Source of the DNA: Escherichia fergusonii ATCC 35469
GTDB lineage: Bacteria > Pseudomonadota > Gammaproteobacteria > Enterobacterales > Enterobacteriaceae
DNA: 64,000 nucleotides
Assembly (NCBI RefSeq): GCF_000026225.1
Contig: NC_011740.1
Coordinates: 1,116,001 to 1,180,000 of the forward strand
Direction: 5' to 3'
Within the stretch, counting starts at the first letter, position 1. Each line of letters opens with the position of its first letter. The position numbers and the translations under genes were made by a program. Under the pieces are notes generated by a model that saw nothing but the letters and a program-made list of their open reading frames with translations, did no database searches and was not told the DNA's origin. Of the stretch, positions 1 to 9,049 are shown piece by piece.

Positions 1-288
1 CTTGCTGGCCTGAATTTCAAATTGTTGCCCCTGGCCTGGAGACGCCACGACTTTACCCGTCACAATGACCGAGCAACCGGTGGTCAGACGCAGGACGTCT
101 TCATTGTAATTGGGCAGAGAATTATTGATGACAGCCTGTACAGGATCAAAGCAGGAACCGTCATAAACGGCGAGGAAGGAGATGCCAGCTTTTGAATCTC
201 GGCGGGTACGTACCCATCCGCGCACGGTGACTTCGCTGTCAACGGCTACACGGCCCTGGAGTACGTCGGCTACAGGCACAACGCTCAT
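1..288 (-). CDS. asnS: Asparaginyl-tRNA synthetase, N-terminal part (partial)
   Basis: Class II synthetase that charges tRNA-Asn in the cytosol. Only the first 96 codons are inside the window; the gene continues off the left edge. The protein starts [20 protein letters not shown] and runs into the OB-fold anticodon-binding domain ([18 protein letters not shown]), as in E. coli AsnS. The start codon is the complement of 286-288. It lies downstream of pncB on the same strand but is separated by a terminator and about 165 bp, so it is probably transcribed on its own. Confidence 0.96.
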
Positions 289-423
289 AATATTCTCTCT
301 GTTAATAGTCGGAAAAAATAAACACTTGTCCACCCTTCAATGGGGGGATACCTATGTTACCTGGCATCTGCAATCAGACAAGCAGAATTCGCAGGCTGAG
401 TGAAAGATTTCAGAATAAAAGGC

Positions 424-450
424 AAAAAGGGAGCCTTTACGACTCCCTCT
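424..450 (-). terminator. Intrinsic terminator of pncB
   Basis: Read on the minus strand, a GGGAG / CTCCC stem with a 9-nt loop is followed by a run of T. It lies immediately after the pncB stop codon and before the asnS leader. Confidence 0.75.
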
Positions 451-453
451 AAA

Positions 454-1656
454 TTAACTGGCTTTTTTGATTTGGGGAAGATCGAAGGCTTTGCGCAATG
501 CCCGCACAAAGGCTTTATCATGGCAAATGGTTTTACCTGGGCTATCAGAAAGCTTAGCCACCGGCTTACCATTACATTCCACCAGCTTAATCACAATATT
601 GAGTGGTTTAACCTGAGGAATATCACAGGTCAGTCGTGTGCCAATACCAAAGCTCAATTTGATTCGCGAAGAGAAGTGCCGATAAAGCTCAATAGCCTTC
701 GTTAAATCGAGATTATCGGAAAACACTAACACCTTACTTTGTGGATCGATACCCAGCTTCAGATAATGGGCAATGGCTTTTTCACCCCATTCAACCGGAT
801 CGCCAGAGTCATGGCGTAATCCCTGATAACGACTGGCGAACTCGACACCGAAATCACGCAGGAAGGCATCCATAGTGATGCAGTCGGTTAATGCAATGCC
901 AAGTTGATCGGGATACTCTTCCAGCCAGGCAGCAAGTGCAGCTCGCTGACTGGTCGCTAAATCTGGGCTAATTTGTTGATGTGCCTGAAACCACTCATGC
1001 GCCTGGGTACCCATCGGTGTGAGCGACAAACGACGTGCCAGATCGTAATTACTGGTACCGACAAACCAGGATTCTTGCTGTAAGCGCTTAACAATGGCTT
1101 CTTGTACGTCTCGGGAAAAACGCCGACGAGTACCGAAATCCATCAAATGGAAGCGCGACATATCGAGCCCGGCAGTTAATGTGGTGAAATCAGCCAGTTT
1201 TTGCTCAAGGGTATTCATCGCCAGCTGTACACTAGCCTCGGGGGAACGATAGTGATGCACCAGTTCACTGATCACTGCCAGTAACGGAACTTCCCACATG
1301 ATTACTTCCAGCCACGGCCCGGTAAGGCGAATATTAAGTTTACCGTTATCGTTAGTAACGGAAACTTGCTCCGGGTTATAGCGAAAATCACGCAGCCAGT
1401 TCAGGTAATCAGGCTTGAAGAAGGGCAGACCGGTCAGCCACTGGAACTCCTCCTCCTGAAGACGCAGATGTTGCATTGCATGCACCTGCTCGCGGATGGC
1501 ATCAGCATATATCCCCAAAAGGTCGTCACCACGGCAACGAAATTCAGCGGCTACATGCACATCGTGATAGTGATGAAAAACAGCTTGCTGCATATGCAAC
1601 TTATAAGCATCTGTATCCAGCAACGAGTGCAGAACAGGAGAAGCGAATTGTGTCAT
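454..1656 (-). CDS. pncB: Nicotinate phosphoribosyltransferase
   Basis: Converts nicotinate, PRPP and ATP to nicotinate mononucleotide in the NAD salvage (Preiss-Handler) pathway. The frame is open further upstream, but I take the start at 1656 (MTQFASPVLHSLLDTDAYK). That gives 400 aa, the length of the E. coli enzyme, and begins at the conserved block. The DTDAYK N-terminus, the HHYRSPEASVQLAMN region and the RHDSGDP phosphate-binding block typical of the family are all present. It is transcribed away from pepN. In E. coli it is repressed by NadR; I did not verify a site here. Confidence 0.97.
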   Translation of the reverse strand: MTQFASPVLHSLLDTDAYKLHMQQAVFHHYHDVHVAAEFRCRGDDLLGIYADAIREQVHAMQHLRLQEEEFQWLTGLPFFKPDYLNWLRDFRYNPEQVSVTNDNGKLNIRLTGPWLEVIMWEVPLLAVISELVHHYRSPEASVQLAMNTLEQKLADFTTLTAGLDMSRFHLMDFGTRRRFSRDVQEAIVKRLQQESWFVGTSNYDLARRLSLTPMGTQAHEWFQAHQQISPDLATSQRAALAAWLEEYPDQLGIALTDCITMDAFLRDFGVEFASRYQGLRHDSGDPVEWGEKAIAHYLKLGIDPQSKVLVFSDNLDLTKAIELYRHFSSRIKLSFGIGTRLTCDIPQVKPLNIVIKLVECNGKPVAKLSDSPGKTICHDKAFVRALRKAFDLPQIKKAS

Positions 1657-1921
1657 AGGTTCGCAGTAGCATCCTCTCGCGGGAGCGTTTAGTACAATAA
1701 ACATCTTCGAAAACCGCTGGAGTATACCTTGTTTAGCGATTTATTGAACCCCGATCACACCATAAGCACCCATTCTGGTCGAGGGCAATTTGTGCCTCCT
1801 ATTATAGAATTGTAGCAAAAATTGGCTTTGTGTCTGAAAAGATGAAGATTCTGCATAGCGCGATTTACGCAACAGGAATAGACTGAACACCAGACTCTAT
1901 AAAAGATGCTAAAGGTTATTT
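1657..1921. other. Divergent promoter region pncB / pepN
   Basis: A 265-bp intergenic region carries the promoters and leaders of the two divergent genes. I see no coding sequence and no repeat that I can name in it. Confidence 0.6.
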
Positions 1922-4534
1922 ATGACTCAACAGCCACAAGCCAAATACCGTCACGATTATCGTGCGCCGGATTACCAGATTACTGATATTGACTTGACCT
2001 TTGACCTGGACGCGCAAAAGACGGTCGTTACCGCGGTCAGCCAGGCTGTCCGTCATGGTGCATCAGATGCTCCGCTTCGTCTCAATGGCGAAGATCTCAA
2101 ACTGGTTTCTGTTCATATTAATGATGAGCCATGGACCGCCTGGAAAGAAGAAGAGGGCGCACTGGTCATCAGTAATTTGCCGGAGCGTTTTACGCTCAAG
2201 ATCGTTAATGAAATTAGCCCGGCGACGAATACCGCGCTGGAAGGGCTTTATCAGTCAGGCGATGCGCTTTGCACCCAGTGTGAAGCCGAAGGTTTCCGCC
2301 ATATTACGTATTATCTCGACCGCCCGGACGTGCTGGCGCGTTTTACCACCAAAATTATTGCCGATAAAACCAAATATCCCTTCCTGCTTTCCAACGGTAA
2401 CCGCGTTGCGCAAGGCGAATTGGAAAATGGACGCCACTGGGTACAATGGCAGGACCCGTTCCCGAAACCGTGCTACCTGTTTGCGCTGGTGGCAGGTGAC
2501 TTTGATGTACTGCGCGACACCTTCACCACGCGTTCTGGTCGCGAAGTAGCGCTGGAGCTGTACGTCGATCGCGGCAATCTTGATCGTGCGCTGTGGGCGA
2601 TGACCTCGCTGAAAAACTCCATGAAATGGGATGAAGAACGCTTCGGTCTGGAGTATGACCTCGACATCTATATGATCGTCGCGGTGGATTTCTTCAATAT
2701 GGGCGCAATGGAGAATAAAGGTCTTAACATCTTTAACTCCAAGTATGTACTGGCGCGCACCGATACCGCGACCGATAAAGATTATCTCGATATTGAGCGC
2801 GTTATTGGTCACGAATATTTTCACAACTGGACCGGTAACCGTGTGACCTGTCGCGACTGGTTCCAGCTCAGCCTGAAAGAAGGCTTAACCGTGTTCCGCG
2901 ATCAGGAGTTCAGCTCTGATCTTGGTTCCCGCGCAGTAAACCGTATCAACAACGTGCGCACCATGCGCGGATTGCAGTTTGCGGAAGACGCCAGCCCGAT
3001 GGCGCACCCGATCCGCCCGGATATGGTTATTGAAATGAACAACTTCTACACCCTGACCGTTTATGAGAAGGGCGCGGAAGTGATTCGCATGATCCACACT
3101 CTGCTGGGCGAAGAAAACTTCCAGAAAGGGATGCAGCTCTATTTCGAGCGCCATGATGGCAGTGCGGCAACCTGCGACGACTTTGTTCAGGCGATGGAAG
3201 ATGCGTCAAATGTCGATCTCTCCCATTTCCGCCGTTGGTACAGCCAGTCCGGTACGCCGGTTGTGACCGTCAAAGACGACTACAATCCGGAAACCGAGCA
3301 GTATACCCTGACCATCAGCCAGCGCACGCCAGCCACGCCGGATCAGGCAGAAAAACAACCTCTGCATATTCCGTTTGCCATCGAACTGTATGACAACGAA
3401 GGCAAAGTGATCCCGTTGCAGAAAGGCGGTCATCCGGTGAATTCGGTACTGAACGTCACCCAGGGGGAACAGACCTTTGTCTTTGATAATGTCTACTTCC
3501 AGCCGGTGCCCGCACTGCTGTGTGAATTCTCTGCGCCAGTGAAACTGGAATATAAGTGGAGCGATCAGCAACTGACCTTCCTGATGCGTCATGCGCGTAA
3601 TGATTTCTCCCGCTGGGATGCGGCGCAAAGCCTGCTGGCAACCTACATCAAGCTGAACGTCGCCCGTCATCAGCAAGGGCAGCCGCTGTCTCTACCGGTG
3701 CATGTGGCAGATGCTTTCCGCGCGGTGCTGCTGGATGAAAAAATCGATCCGGCACTGGCGGCAGAAATTCTGACGCTGCCTTCGGTAAATGAAATGGCGG
3801 AACTGTTCGATACCATTGATCCGATTGCCATTGCCGAAGTACGCGAAGCACTTACCCGTACTCTGGCGACTGAACTGGCGGATGAGCTGCTGGCTATTTA
3901 CAACGCGAATTACCAGAGCGAATACCGTGTTGAGCATGAAGATATTGCAAAACGCACTCTGCGTAATGCCTGCCTGCGCTTCCTCGCTTTTGGTGAAACG
4001 CATCTGGCTGACGTGCTGGTAAGCAAGCAGTACCATGAAGCAAACAATATGACCGATGCGCTGGCGGCGCTTTCTGCGGCGGTTGCCGCACAGCTGCCAT
4101 GCCGTGACGCGCTGATGCAGGAATATGACGACAAGTGGTATCAGGACGGTCTGGTGATGGATAAATGGTTTATCCTGCAAGCCACGAGTCCGGCGGAAAA
4201 TGTGCTGGAGACGGTGCGTGGTCTGTTGCAGCATCGCTCATTTACCATGAGCAACCCGAACCGCATTCGTTCGTTGATTGGGGCATTTGCGGGCAGCAAC
4301 CCGGCAGCGTTCCATGCCGAAGATGGCAGCGGTTATCAGTTCCTGGTGGAAATGCTTACCGACCTCAACAGCCGTAACCCGCAGGTGGCATCGCGCCTGA
4401 TTGAACCGCTGATTCGCCTGAAACGTTACGATGCCAAACGTCAGGAGAAAATGCGCGCGGCGCTGGAGCAGTTGAAAGGGCTGGAAAATCTCTCTGGCGA
4501 TCTGTACGAGAAGATAACTAAAGCTCTGGCTTGA
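1922..4534 (+). CDS. pepN: Aminopeptidase N
   Basis: Cytosolic M1-family zinc aminopeptidase with broad specificity, active late in protein turnover. It has 870 aa, the E. coli length. The exopeptidase motif GAMEN is at residues 261-265. The zinc motif HEYFH is at 297-301 (ligands His297 and His301, catalytic Glu298), with the downstream Glu ligand in the KEGLTVFRDQEF segment. It is monocistronic, divergent from pncB, and ends in a strong hairpin shared with convergent ssuB. Confidence 0.98.
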   Translation: MTQQPQAKYRHDYRAPDYQITDIDLTFDLDAQKTVVTAVSQAVRHGASDAPLRLNGEDLKLVSVHINDEPWTAWKEEEGALVISNLPERFTLKIVNEISPATNTALEGLYQSGDALCTQCEAEGFRHITYYLDRPDVLARFTTKIIADKTKYPFLLSNGNRVAQGELENGRHWVQWQDPFPKPCYLFALVAGDFDVLRDTFTTRSGREVALELYVDRGNLDRALWAMTSLKNSMKWDEERFGLEYDLDIYMIVAVDFFNMGAMENKGLNIFNSKYVLARTDTATDKDYLDIERVIGHEYFHNWTGNRVTCRDWFQLSLKEGLTVFRDQEFSSDLGSRAVNRINNVRTMRGLQFAEDASPMAHPIRPDMVIEMNNFYTLTVYEKGAEVIRMIHTLLGEENFQKGMQLYFERHDGSAATCDDFVQAMEDASNVDLSHFRRWYSQSGTPVVTVKDDYNPETEQYTLTISQRTPATPDQAEKQPLHIPFAIELYDNEGKVIPLQKGGHPVNSVLNVTQGEQTFVFDNVYFQPVPALLCEFSAPVKLEYKWSDQQLTFLMRHARNDFSRWDAAQSLLATYIKLNVARHQQGQPLSLPVHVADAFRAVLLDEKIDPALAAEILTLPSVNEMAELFDTIDPIAIAEVREALTRTLATELADELLAIYNANYQSEYRVEHEDIAKRTLRNACLRFLAFGETHLADVLVSKQYHEANNMTDALAALSAAVAAQLPCRDALMQEYDDKWYQDGLVMDKWFILQATSPAENVLETVRGLLQHRSFTMSNPNRIRSLIGAFAGSNPAAFHAEDGSGYQFLVEMLTDLNSRNPQVASRLIEPLIRLKRYDAKRQEKMRAALEQLKGLENLSGDLYEKITKALA

Positions 4535-4541
4535 TAAATAA

Positions 4542-4571
4542 CCGAATGGCGGCAATAGCGCCGCCATTCGG
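4542..4571. terminator. Convergent terminator pepN / ssuB
   Basis: A perfect 12-bp stem (CCGAATGGCGGC with its complement at 4560-4571) around a 6-nt loop lies between the pepN stop and the ssuB stop. It can serve both directions, although the T tracts are weak. Confidence 0.7.
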
Positions 4572-4576
4572 GGAAT

Positions 4577-5344
4577 TTACCCCTGTTTTCTCAGGCGAGT
4601 TTCAGATTCACCACGCTGCATCACCCGTTGCAATACTTCCGCTTCCAGTTCCGCTAATCGCACCGACCCTAACCGGCGCGGACGGGGGATATCCACCGTC
4701 AAATCCAGACCAATTTTTCCCTCTTCAATTAACAACACCCGGTCAGCCATTGCTACCGCTTCGCTCACATCATGCGTCACCAGCAAGACGGTAAAACCGT
4801 GCTCCTGCCAAAGTGACACAATCAAATCCTGCATTTCCAGTCGCGTTAAGGCGTCCAGCGCCCCGAGCGGTTCATCAAGCAACAACAAACCTGGTCGATG
4901 GATCAATGCCCTTGCCAGCGCCACACGCTGTTTCTGCCCGCCAGAGAGTGCGGCAGGCCATTCCCCCGCGCGATTTTCCAGTCCTACCGCTGCCAACGCC
5001 CGACGCGCGGCATCGCGCCACTGACCTTTAAGGCCTAACCCAACGTTATCAATCACCGATTTCCACGGTAGCAGACGCGCATCCTGAAACATCATTCGCG
5101 TGTCTTCCTGAATCTCAGCCAGCGGTGTGGTACCCGCTAACACATCGCCTGCGGTTGGCGTTTCCAGACCTGCCAGCAGGCGCAGCAGGGTACTTTTGCC
5201 ACCACCGCTGCGGCCCACCACCGCCACAAACTGACCTGCCGGAATATGTAAATCCAGTTGGTTCAGGACGATATTTTTCGCGTAATGTTTGCTTACTGCA
5301 TTGAGTAACAAGGGTGTGCCCTGGTTCAGACGAGCAGTATTCAT
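4577..5344 (-). CDS. ssuB: Alkanesulfonate ABC transporter, ATP-binding subunit
   Basis: ATPase of the SsuABC importer that brings aliphatic sulfonates in as a sulfur source. It has 255 aa. The Walker A motif GRSGGGKST is at about 44-52, the Q-loop Gln at about 87, the signature LSGGQKQR at about 133-140, and Walker B LLLLDEP ends near 159. Its start overlaps the ssuC stop by 4 bp. It is the last gene of the ssuEADCB operon, which in E. coli is switched on by Cbl during sulfate starvation. Confidence 0.97.
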   Translation of the reverse strand: MNTARLNQGTPLLLNAVSKHYAKNIVLNQLDLHIPAGQFVAVVGRSGGGKSTLLRLLAGLETPTAGDVLAGTTPLAEIQEDTRMMFQDARLLPWKSVIDNVGLGLKGQWRDAARRALAAVGLENRAGEWPAALSGGQKQRVALARALIHRPGLLLLDEPLGALDALTRLEMQDLIVSLWQEHGFTVLLVTHDVSEAVAMADRVLLIEEGKIGLDLTVDIPRPRRLGSVRLAELEAEVLQRVMQRGESETRLRKQG

Positions 5345-6132
5345 ACCGTGGCCTCCTTCAAATGATAAGCCGGATTCCAGCGCAGCCAGAGGCGCTCTAA
5401 CAGCTGCGCGCTGACGTCAGCAAGTTTGCCGAGCAGGGCGTAGAGAATAATGGCGACTACCACCACATCCGTTTGCAAAAACTCCCGCGCATTCATCGCC
5501 AGATAACCAATGCCGGAATTGGCAGAAATGGTTTCGGCAACAATCAGCGTCAGCCACATCAGGTCCAACGCAAAACGTACGCCGACCATAATTGAGGGCA
5601 GGGCACCAGGCAGGATCACATGGATAAACAGCGGTATGCCGGATAATCCATAGCTACGCGCCATTTCCACCAGACCGCGATCGATATTACGGATTCCGTG
5701 CCAGGTGTTGATATAAATGGGGAATAGCGTGCCGAGCGCCACCAGAAAGATTTTTGCGGATTCATCAATGCCAAACCACAAAATCACCAGCGGGATCAGC
5801 GCCAGATGCGGCACGTTGCGCAACATCTGAATTGAGGTATCCAGCAGCCTTTCTCCCCAGCGCGACAGTCCGCTTATCAGTCCCAGAATCAACCCCAGCG
5901 ATCCGCCAATTGAAAAGCCAATCAACGCCCGCCAGGAGCTGATCGCCAGATGCTGCCACAATTCGCCGCTGGCGGAGAGCGTCCAGAACGCCGTCATCAC
6001 TCCTTCCGGAGAGGGCAAAATACGCGTCGACAGCCAGCCAACCGAGGAGGCCAGTTGCCACACCGCCACGATGCCCACCGGTAAAAACCAGGGGGCAACG
6101 CGCAATAACCACTTCTTGACTGGCGTTGCCAT
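5341..6132 (-). CDS. ssuC: Alkanesulfonate ABC transporter, permease
   Basis: Inner-membrane permease of the SsuABC importer, 263 aa with several hydrophobic helices. The cytoplasmic EAA-type coupling loop (EMARSYGLSG, about residues 156-165) contacts SsuB. It overlaps ssuB by 4 bp and follows ssuD by 11 bp, consistent with one polycistronic message. Confidence 0.97.
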   Translation of the reverse strand: MATPVKKWLLRVAPWFLPVGIVAVWQLASSVGWLSTRILPSPEGVMTAFWTLSASGELWQHLAISSWRALIGFSIGGSLGLILGLISGLSRWGERLLDTSIQMLRNVPHLALIPLVILWFGIDESAKIFLVALGTLFPIYINTWHGIRNIDRGLVEMARSYGLSGIPLFIHVILPGALPSIMVGVRFALDLMWLTLIVAETISANSGIGYLAMNAREFLQTDVVVVAIILYALLGKLADVSAQLLERLWLRWNPAYHLKEATV

Positions 6133-6143
6133 TATCTTGTTCC

Positions 6144-7289
6144 TTAGCTTTGCGCGACGTTACGGGGGATGAAATCATTCGCCACCGCTTCGCCTTGCGG
6201 ATTCAGCAGTTGTGGCTGAGGAATTTCCGGGATGGCAACATCCAGATGCGGGAACAGCAACTCGCCAATCCGATACGCTTCTTCCAGATGCGGATAACCA
6301 GAAAGCACAAAGCTGTCGATGCCAAGCGCGGCGTATTCGTTGATTCGCGCGGCGACCGTCGGACCATCGCCCACCAACGCCGTCCCGGCACCGCCGCGCA
6401 CTAAGCCAACGCCCGCCCATAAATTGGGGCTGATCTCCAGATTGTCGCGCTTGCCGTTATGTAGCGCCGCCATTCGCTGTTGCCCCACGGAATCCGTGCG
6501 GGCAAACGCGGCTTGTGCTTTAGCGATGGTCTCATCATCAAGATGGGAGATTAAGCGTTCAGCGGCCTGCCACGCTTCGTCGTTGGTTTCGCGGACAATC
6601 ACATGCAGGCGAATACCGAAACGAATTTTGCGTCCATGTGCGGCAGCTTTTGCACGAACATGCGCGATCTTCTCTTTTACCAGTTCAGGCGGTTCGCCCC
6701 AGGTGAGATAAAGATCAACCTGTTCAGCGGCCAGATCCTGGGCGACATCTGACGATCCGCCAAAGTAAAGCGGAGGATAAGGCTGTTGAATCGGCGGGAA
6801 GAGCAGTTTGGCTCCGCGTACATGAATATGTTTGCCGTTGAAATCCACAGTCTCGCCAAGCAACAACCGCCGCCAGACCTGGGTAAATTCTGCCGAGGCT
6901 TCGTAACGCTCGCTATGATCAAGGAACACGCCGTCGCCTGCCAGTTCTTGGGGATCGCTGCCTGTGACCAGGTTAAACAACGCACGTCCGTTAGAGAGAC
7001 GGTCAAGCGTGGCGGCCTGGCGGGCGGCAACGGTAGGTGAGGTTACGCTGGGGCGCAGGGCGACAAGAAACTTCAGCCGTTGTGTCACCGGGATCATCGA
7101 CGCCGCCACCAGCCACGCATCTTCACACGATCGCCCCGTCGGGATCAGCACACCGGTATAGCCCAGACGATCCGCCACTTGCGCAATTTGTTGCAGATAA
7201 CCGTGATCAACCGAACGTGAACCTTCTTCCGTTCCCAGATAATGCCCGTCACCGTGGGTCGGTAAAAACCAGAACATATTCAGACTCAT
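6144..7289 (-). CDS. ssuD: FMNH2-dependent alkanesulfonate monooxygenase
   Basis: Cleaves C1-substituted alkanesulfonates to an aldehyde and sulfite, using FMNH2 delivered by SsuE and oxygen. It has 381 aa, the E. coli length, and belongs to the bacterial-luciferase-like flavin monooxygenase family (MSLNMFWFLPTHGDGHYLGT at the N-terminus). The start codon overlaps the ssuA stop by 4 bp (ATGA), implying translational coupling. Confidence 0.97.
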   Translation of the reverse strand: MSLNMFWFLPTHGDGHYLGTEEGSRSVDHGYLQQIAQVADRLGYTGVLIPTGRSCEDAWLVAASMIPVTQRLKFLVALRPSVTSPTVAARQAATLDRLSNGRALFNLVTGSDPQELAGDGVFLDHSERYEASAEFTQVWRRLLLGETVDFNGKHIHVRGAKLLFPPIQQPYPPLYFGGSSDVAQDLAAEQVDLYLTWGEPPELVKEKIAHVRAKAAAHGRKIRFGIRLHVIVRETNDEAWQAAERLISHLDDETIAKAQAAFARTDSVGQQRMAALHNGKRDNLEISPNLWAGVGLVRGGAGTALVGDGPTVAARINEYAALGIDSFVLSGYPHLEEAYRIGELLFPHLDVAIPEIPQPQLLNPQGEAVANDFIPRNVAQS

Positions 7290-8245
7290 AATTGTTTTCC
7301 TTCCAGTTGAGAGGGCTGCCAGATGCGCTGGCGAATATCGACTTTTTTCGGTACCAGACGGTTTTCATAAAACAGATCTGCCGTTTGCTGCTGTAAGGCG
7401 GCAACATCGGCGTTAACCGGTTTGATGGTGGTAGGAGGGCGATGATCTAAGTAAGAGGCAATCACCGGTGCCGGTAAACCCATTGTTTTTGCCAGTAAAG
7501 GGATGCTTTGCTTACGCTGACTGCGGGTTAACGCATCGGCCTCACTAAAGGTTGCCAGCACGCCCTGAATAAAAGCGCCGTTTTTTTCTGCATACGGACG
7601 GGCAGCCAGATAAAACGATCCTGTTTGATTGAGACCGGTGCCATCTTTCAGCACTCGCACGCCGCCCTGTAATAATGCAGCGGAGTAGTAGGGATCCCAG
7701 ATAGCCCAGGCGTCGACGTTACCTTGCTGGAACGCGGCGCGGGCATCGGCGGGCGTCAGGTAAGTGGGCTGGATATCCGTGAATTTAAGCCCGGCCTGGC
7801 GTAGTGCGCGCAGTAAAAGGTTGTGTGAACTGGAACCTTTCTGAAAAGCAACTTTGTGACCTTTAAGATCGGCTACGGTTTTGATCGGGCTGTTTTCTGC
7901 CACCAGAATCACTTCGGCTTTGGGCTTCGGCGGCTCGACGCCCACATATACCAAATCAGCCCCGGCAGCCTGGGCAAAGATTGGCGGAATATCTCCGGTA
8001 CTGCCGAGATCAATACTGCCAACGTTTAACGCTTCCAACATTTGCGGACCCGCGGGGAACTCCACCCAGGAGATTTTTGTTTGCGGATAGCGTTTTTCCA
8101 GCATTTGGTAATTTTTCGCCAGTACCGAACTGATATTGCTTTTCTGATAGCCAATCCTTAACGCCTCTGGCGAAGACTCTGCGGCAATCGCAAGTGTGGA
8201 GACGCTGAGTAATCCCGCCAGCGCCAGTTTAATGATCTTACGCAT
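7286..8245 (-). CDS. ssuA: Alkanesulfonate periplasmic binding protein
   Basis: Periplasmic receptor of the SsuABC importer. The open frame extends upstream, but the start at 8245 gives MRKIIKLALAGLLSVSTLAIAA, a classical Sec signal peptide, and 319 aa, the E. coli length. The mature protein has the SsuA/TauA-type fold (DLGSTGDIPPIFAQAAGADL). The stretch right after the signal peptide (about residues 35-57) differs noticeably from K-12 as I remember it. Its 5' end overlaps ssuE by 8 bp. Confidence 0.96.
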   Translation of the reverse strand: MRKIIKLALAGLLSVSTLAIAAESSPEALRIGYQKSNISSVLAKNYQMLEKRYPQTKISWVEFPAGPQMLEALNVGSIDLGSTGDIPPIFAQAAGADLVYVGVEPPKPKAEVILVAENSPIKTVADLKGHKVAFQKGSSSHNLLLRALRQAGLKFTDIQPTYLTPADARAAFQQGNVDAWAIWDPYYSAALLQGGVRVLKDGTGLNQTGSFYLAARPYAEKNGAFIQGVLATFSEADALTRSQRKQSIPLLAKTMGLPAPVIASYLDHRPPTTIKPVNADVAALQQQTADLFYENRLVPKKVDIRQRIWQPSQLEGKQL

Positions 8246-8813
8246 GGGCATTACCTCGCAGAGACAGAAGATCGGGAACCTGAACATCGCGGCGGTGCAG
8301 CGCCTGCCAGAAGGTGTCGAGCGCGGCATCAAGACGGGTTTGCAGATTTGGCGTGAACTGGGGTTTGTGGTGGTAATCAATCACCTGCGAGTCATCGGCA
8401 AATACGCCGTGCAGGATCTCCTGGGCTTTCAGTGCGCTTAAAACCGGTTTAAGTGCGTAATCGACTGCCAGTAGATGGGCCACCGTGCCGCCCGTTGCCA
8501 GCGGCAGCACCACTTTGCCTTGCAAAGCGCGTTCTGGCAGCAGATCGAGCAGGGTTTTCAGCGCTCCGGAATAGGCGGCTTTATACACTGGCGTGGCGAC
8601 AATCAACCCATCGGCCTGTTGCAATTGTTCGGTGAAGGTTTTTAGCGCCGGACTATCGAAACGGGCATAGAGCAGATCTTCCGGGGCGAAGTTTTGCAGA
8701 TTCCAGTGATAAACCTCTACATCCAGGCCATTTAGTTTTTCCCGCGCATATTCCAGCAAGGAGCTGGAGCGAGAAGGAAAGCGAGGACTACCCGCCAGGG
8801 TGATGACACGCAT
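8238..8813 (-). CDS. ssuE: NADPH-dependent FMN reductase of the sulfonate system
   Basis: Supplies FMNH2 to SsuD. It has 191 aa and a flavodoxin-like fold; the N-terminal phosphate-binding strand-loop MRVITLAGSPRFPSRSSSLL is typical of the family. It is the first gene of ssuEADCB. Upstream there are only 236 bp before pyrD; K-12 has the ELF/ycb fimbrial cluster at this position. Confidence 0.97.
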   Translation of the reverse strand: MRVITLAGSPRFPSRSSSLLEYAREKLNGLDVEVYHWNLQNFAPEDLLYARFDSPALKTFTEQLQQADGLIVATPVYKAAYSGALKTLLDLLPERALQGKVVLPLATGGTVAHLLAVDYALKPVLSALKAQEILHGVFADDSQVIDYHHKPQFTPNLQTRLDAALDTFWQALHRRDVQVPDLLSLRGNAHA

Positions 8814-8948
8814 ACTCTCTCCTTATAACCAATTGTTCTTGTTTTGTTAACATTGATAACAATTAGGTCAGTCTGACAGAGGGCGTCCGCGAGTCGAAAT
8901 GATTTATCTGAGGAAGAAAAGCCAAAAAAAGCATAAAAAAAGCGCAAT

Positions 8949-8964
8949 AAGAAAACGTTTGCTA
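8949..8964 (+). promoter_or_regulatory. PurR-type operator upstream of pyrD
   Basis: AAGAAAACGTTTGCTA matches the palindromic PurR consensus at about 12 of 16 positions, including the central AAACGTTTGC core. It lies about 85-100 bp upstream of the pyrD start codon. PurR control of pyrD is established in E. coli. Binding here is inferred. Confidence 0.65.
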
Positions 8965-9014
8965 TTTTTTGCCGCAGGTCAATTCACTTTTGAACCGAAC
9001 TCGCACATAATACG

Positions 9015-9034
9015 CCCCCGGTTTGCACACCGGG
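9015..9034 (+). promoter_or_regulatory. pyrD leader hairpin (pyrimidine-sensitive translation control)
   Basis: A C-rich start region (CCCCCGG) pairs with CCGGG at 9030-9034, just before the Shine-Dalgarno AGGAGAG at about 9040-9046. In E. coli pyrC and pyrD, CTP/GTP levels choose the transcription start. Starts within the C run keep this hairpin and block the ribosome site. The same architecture is visible here, including a CATAAT -10-like box at 9006-9011. Confidence 0.7.
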
Positions 9035-9049
9035 AATCCAGGAGAGTTC

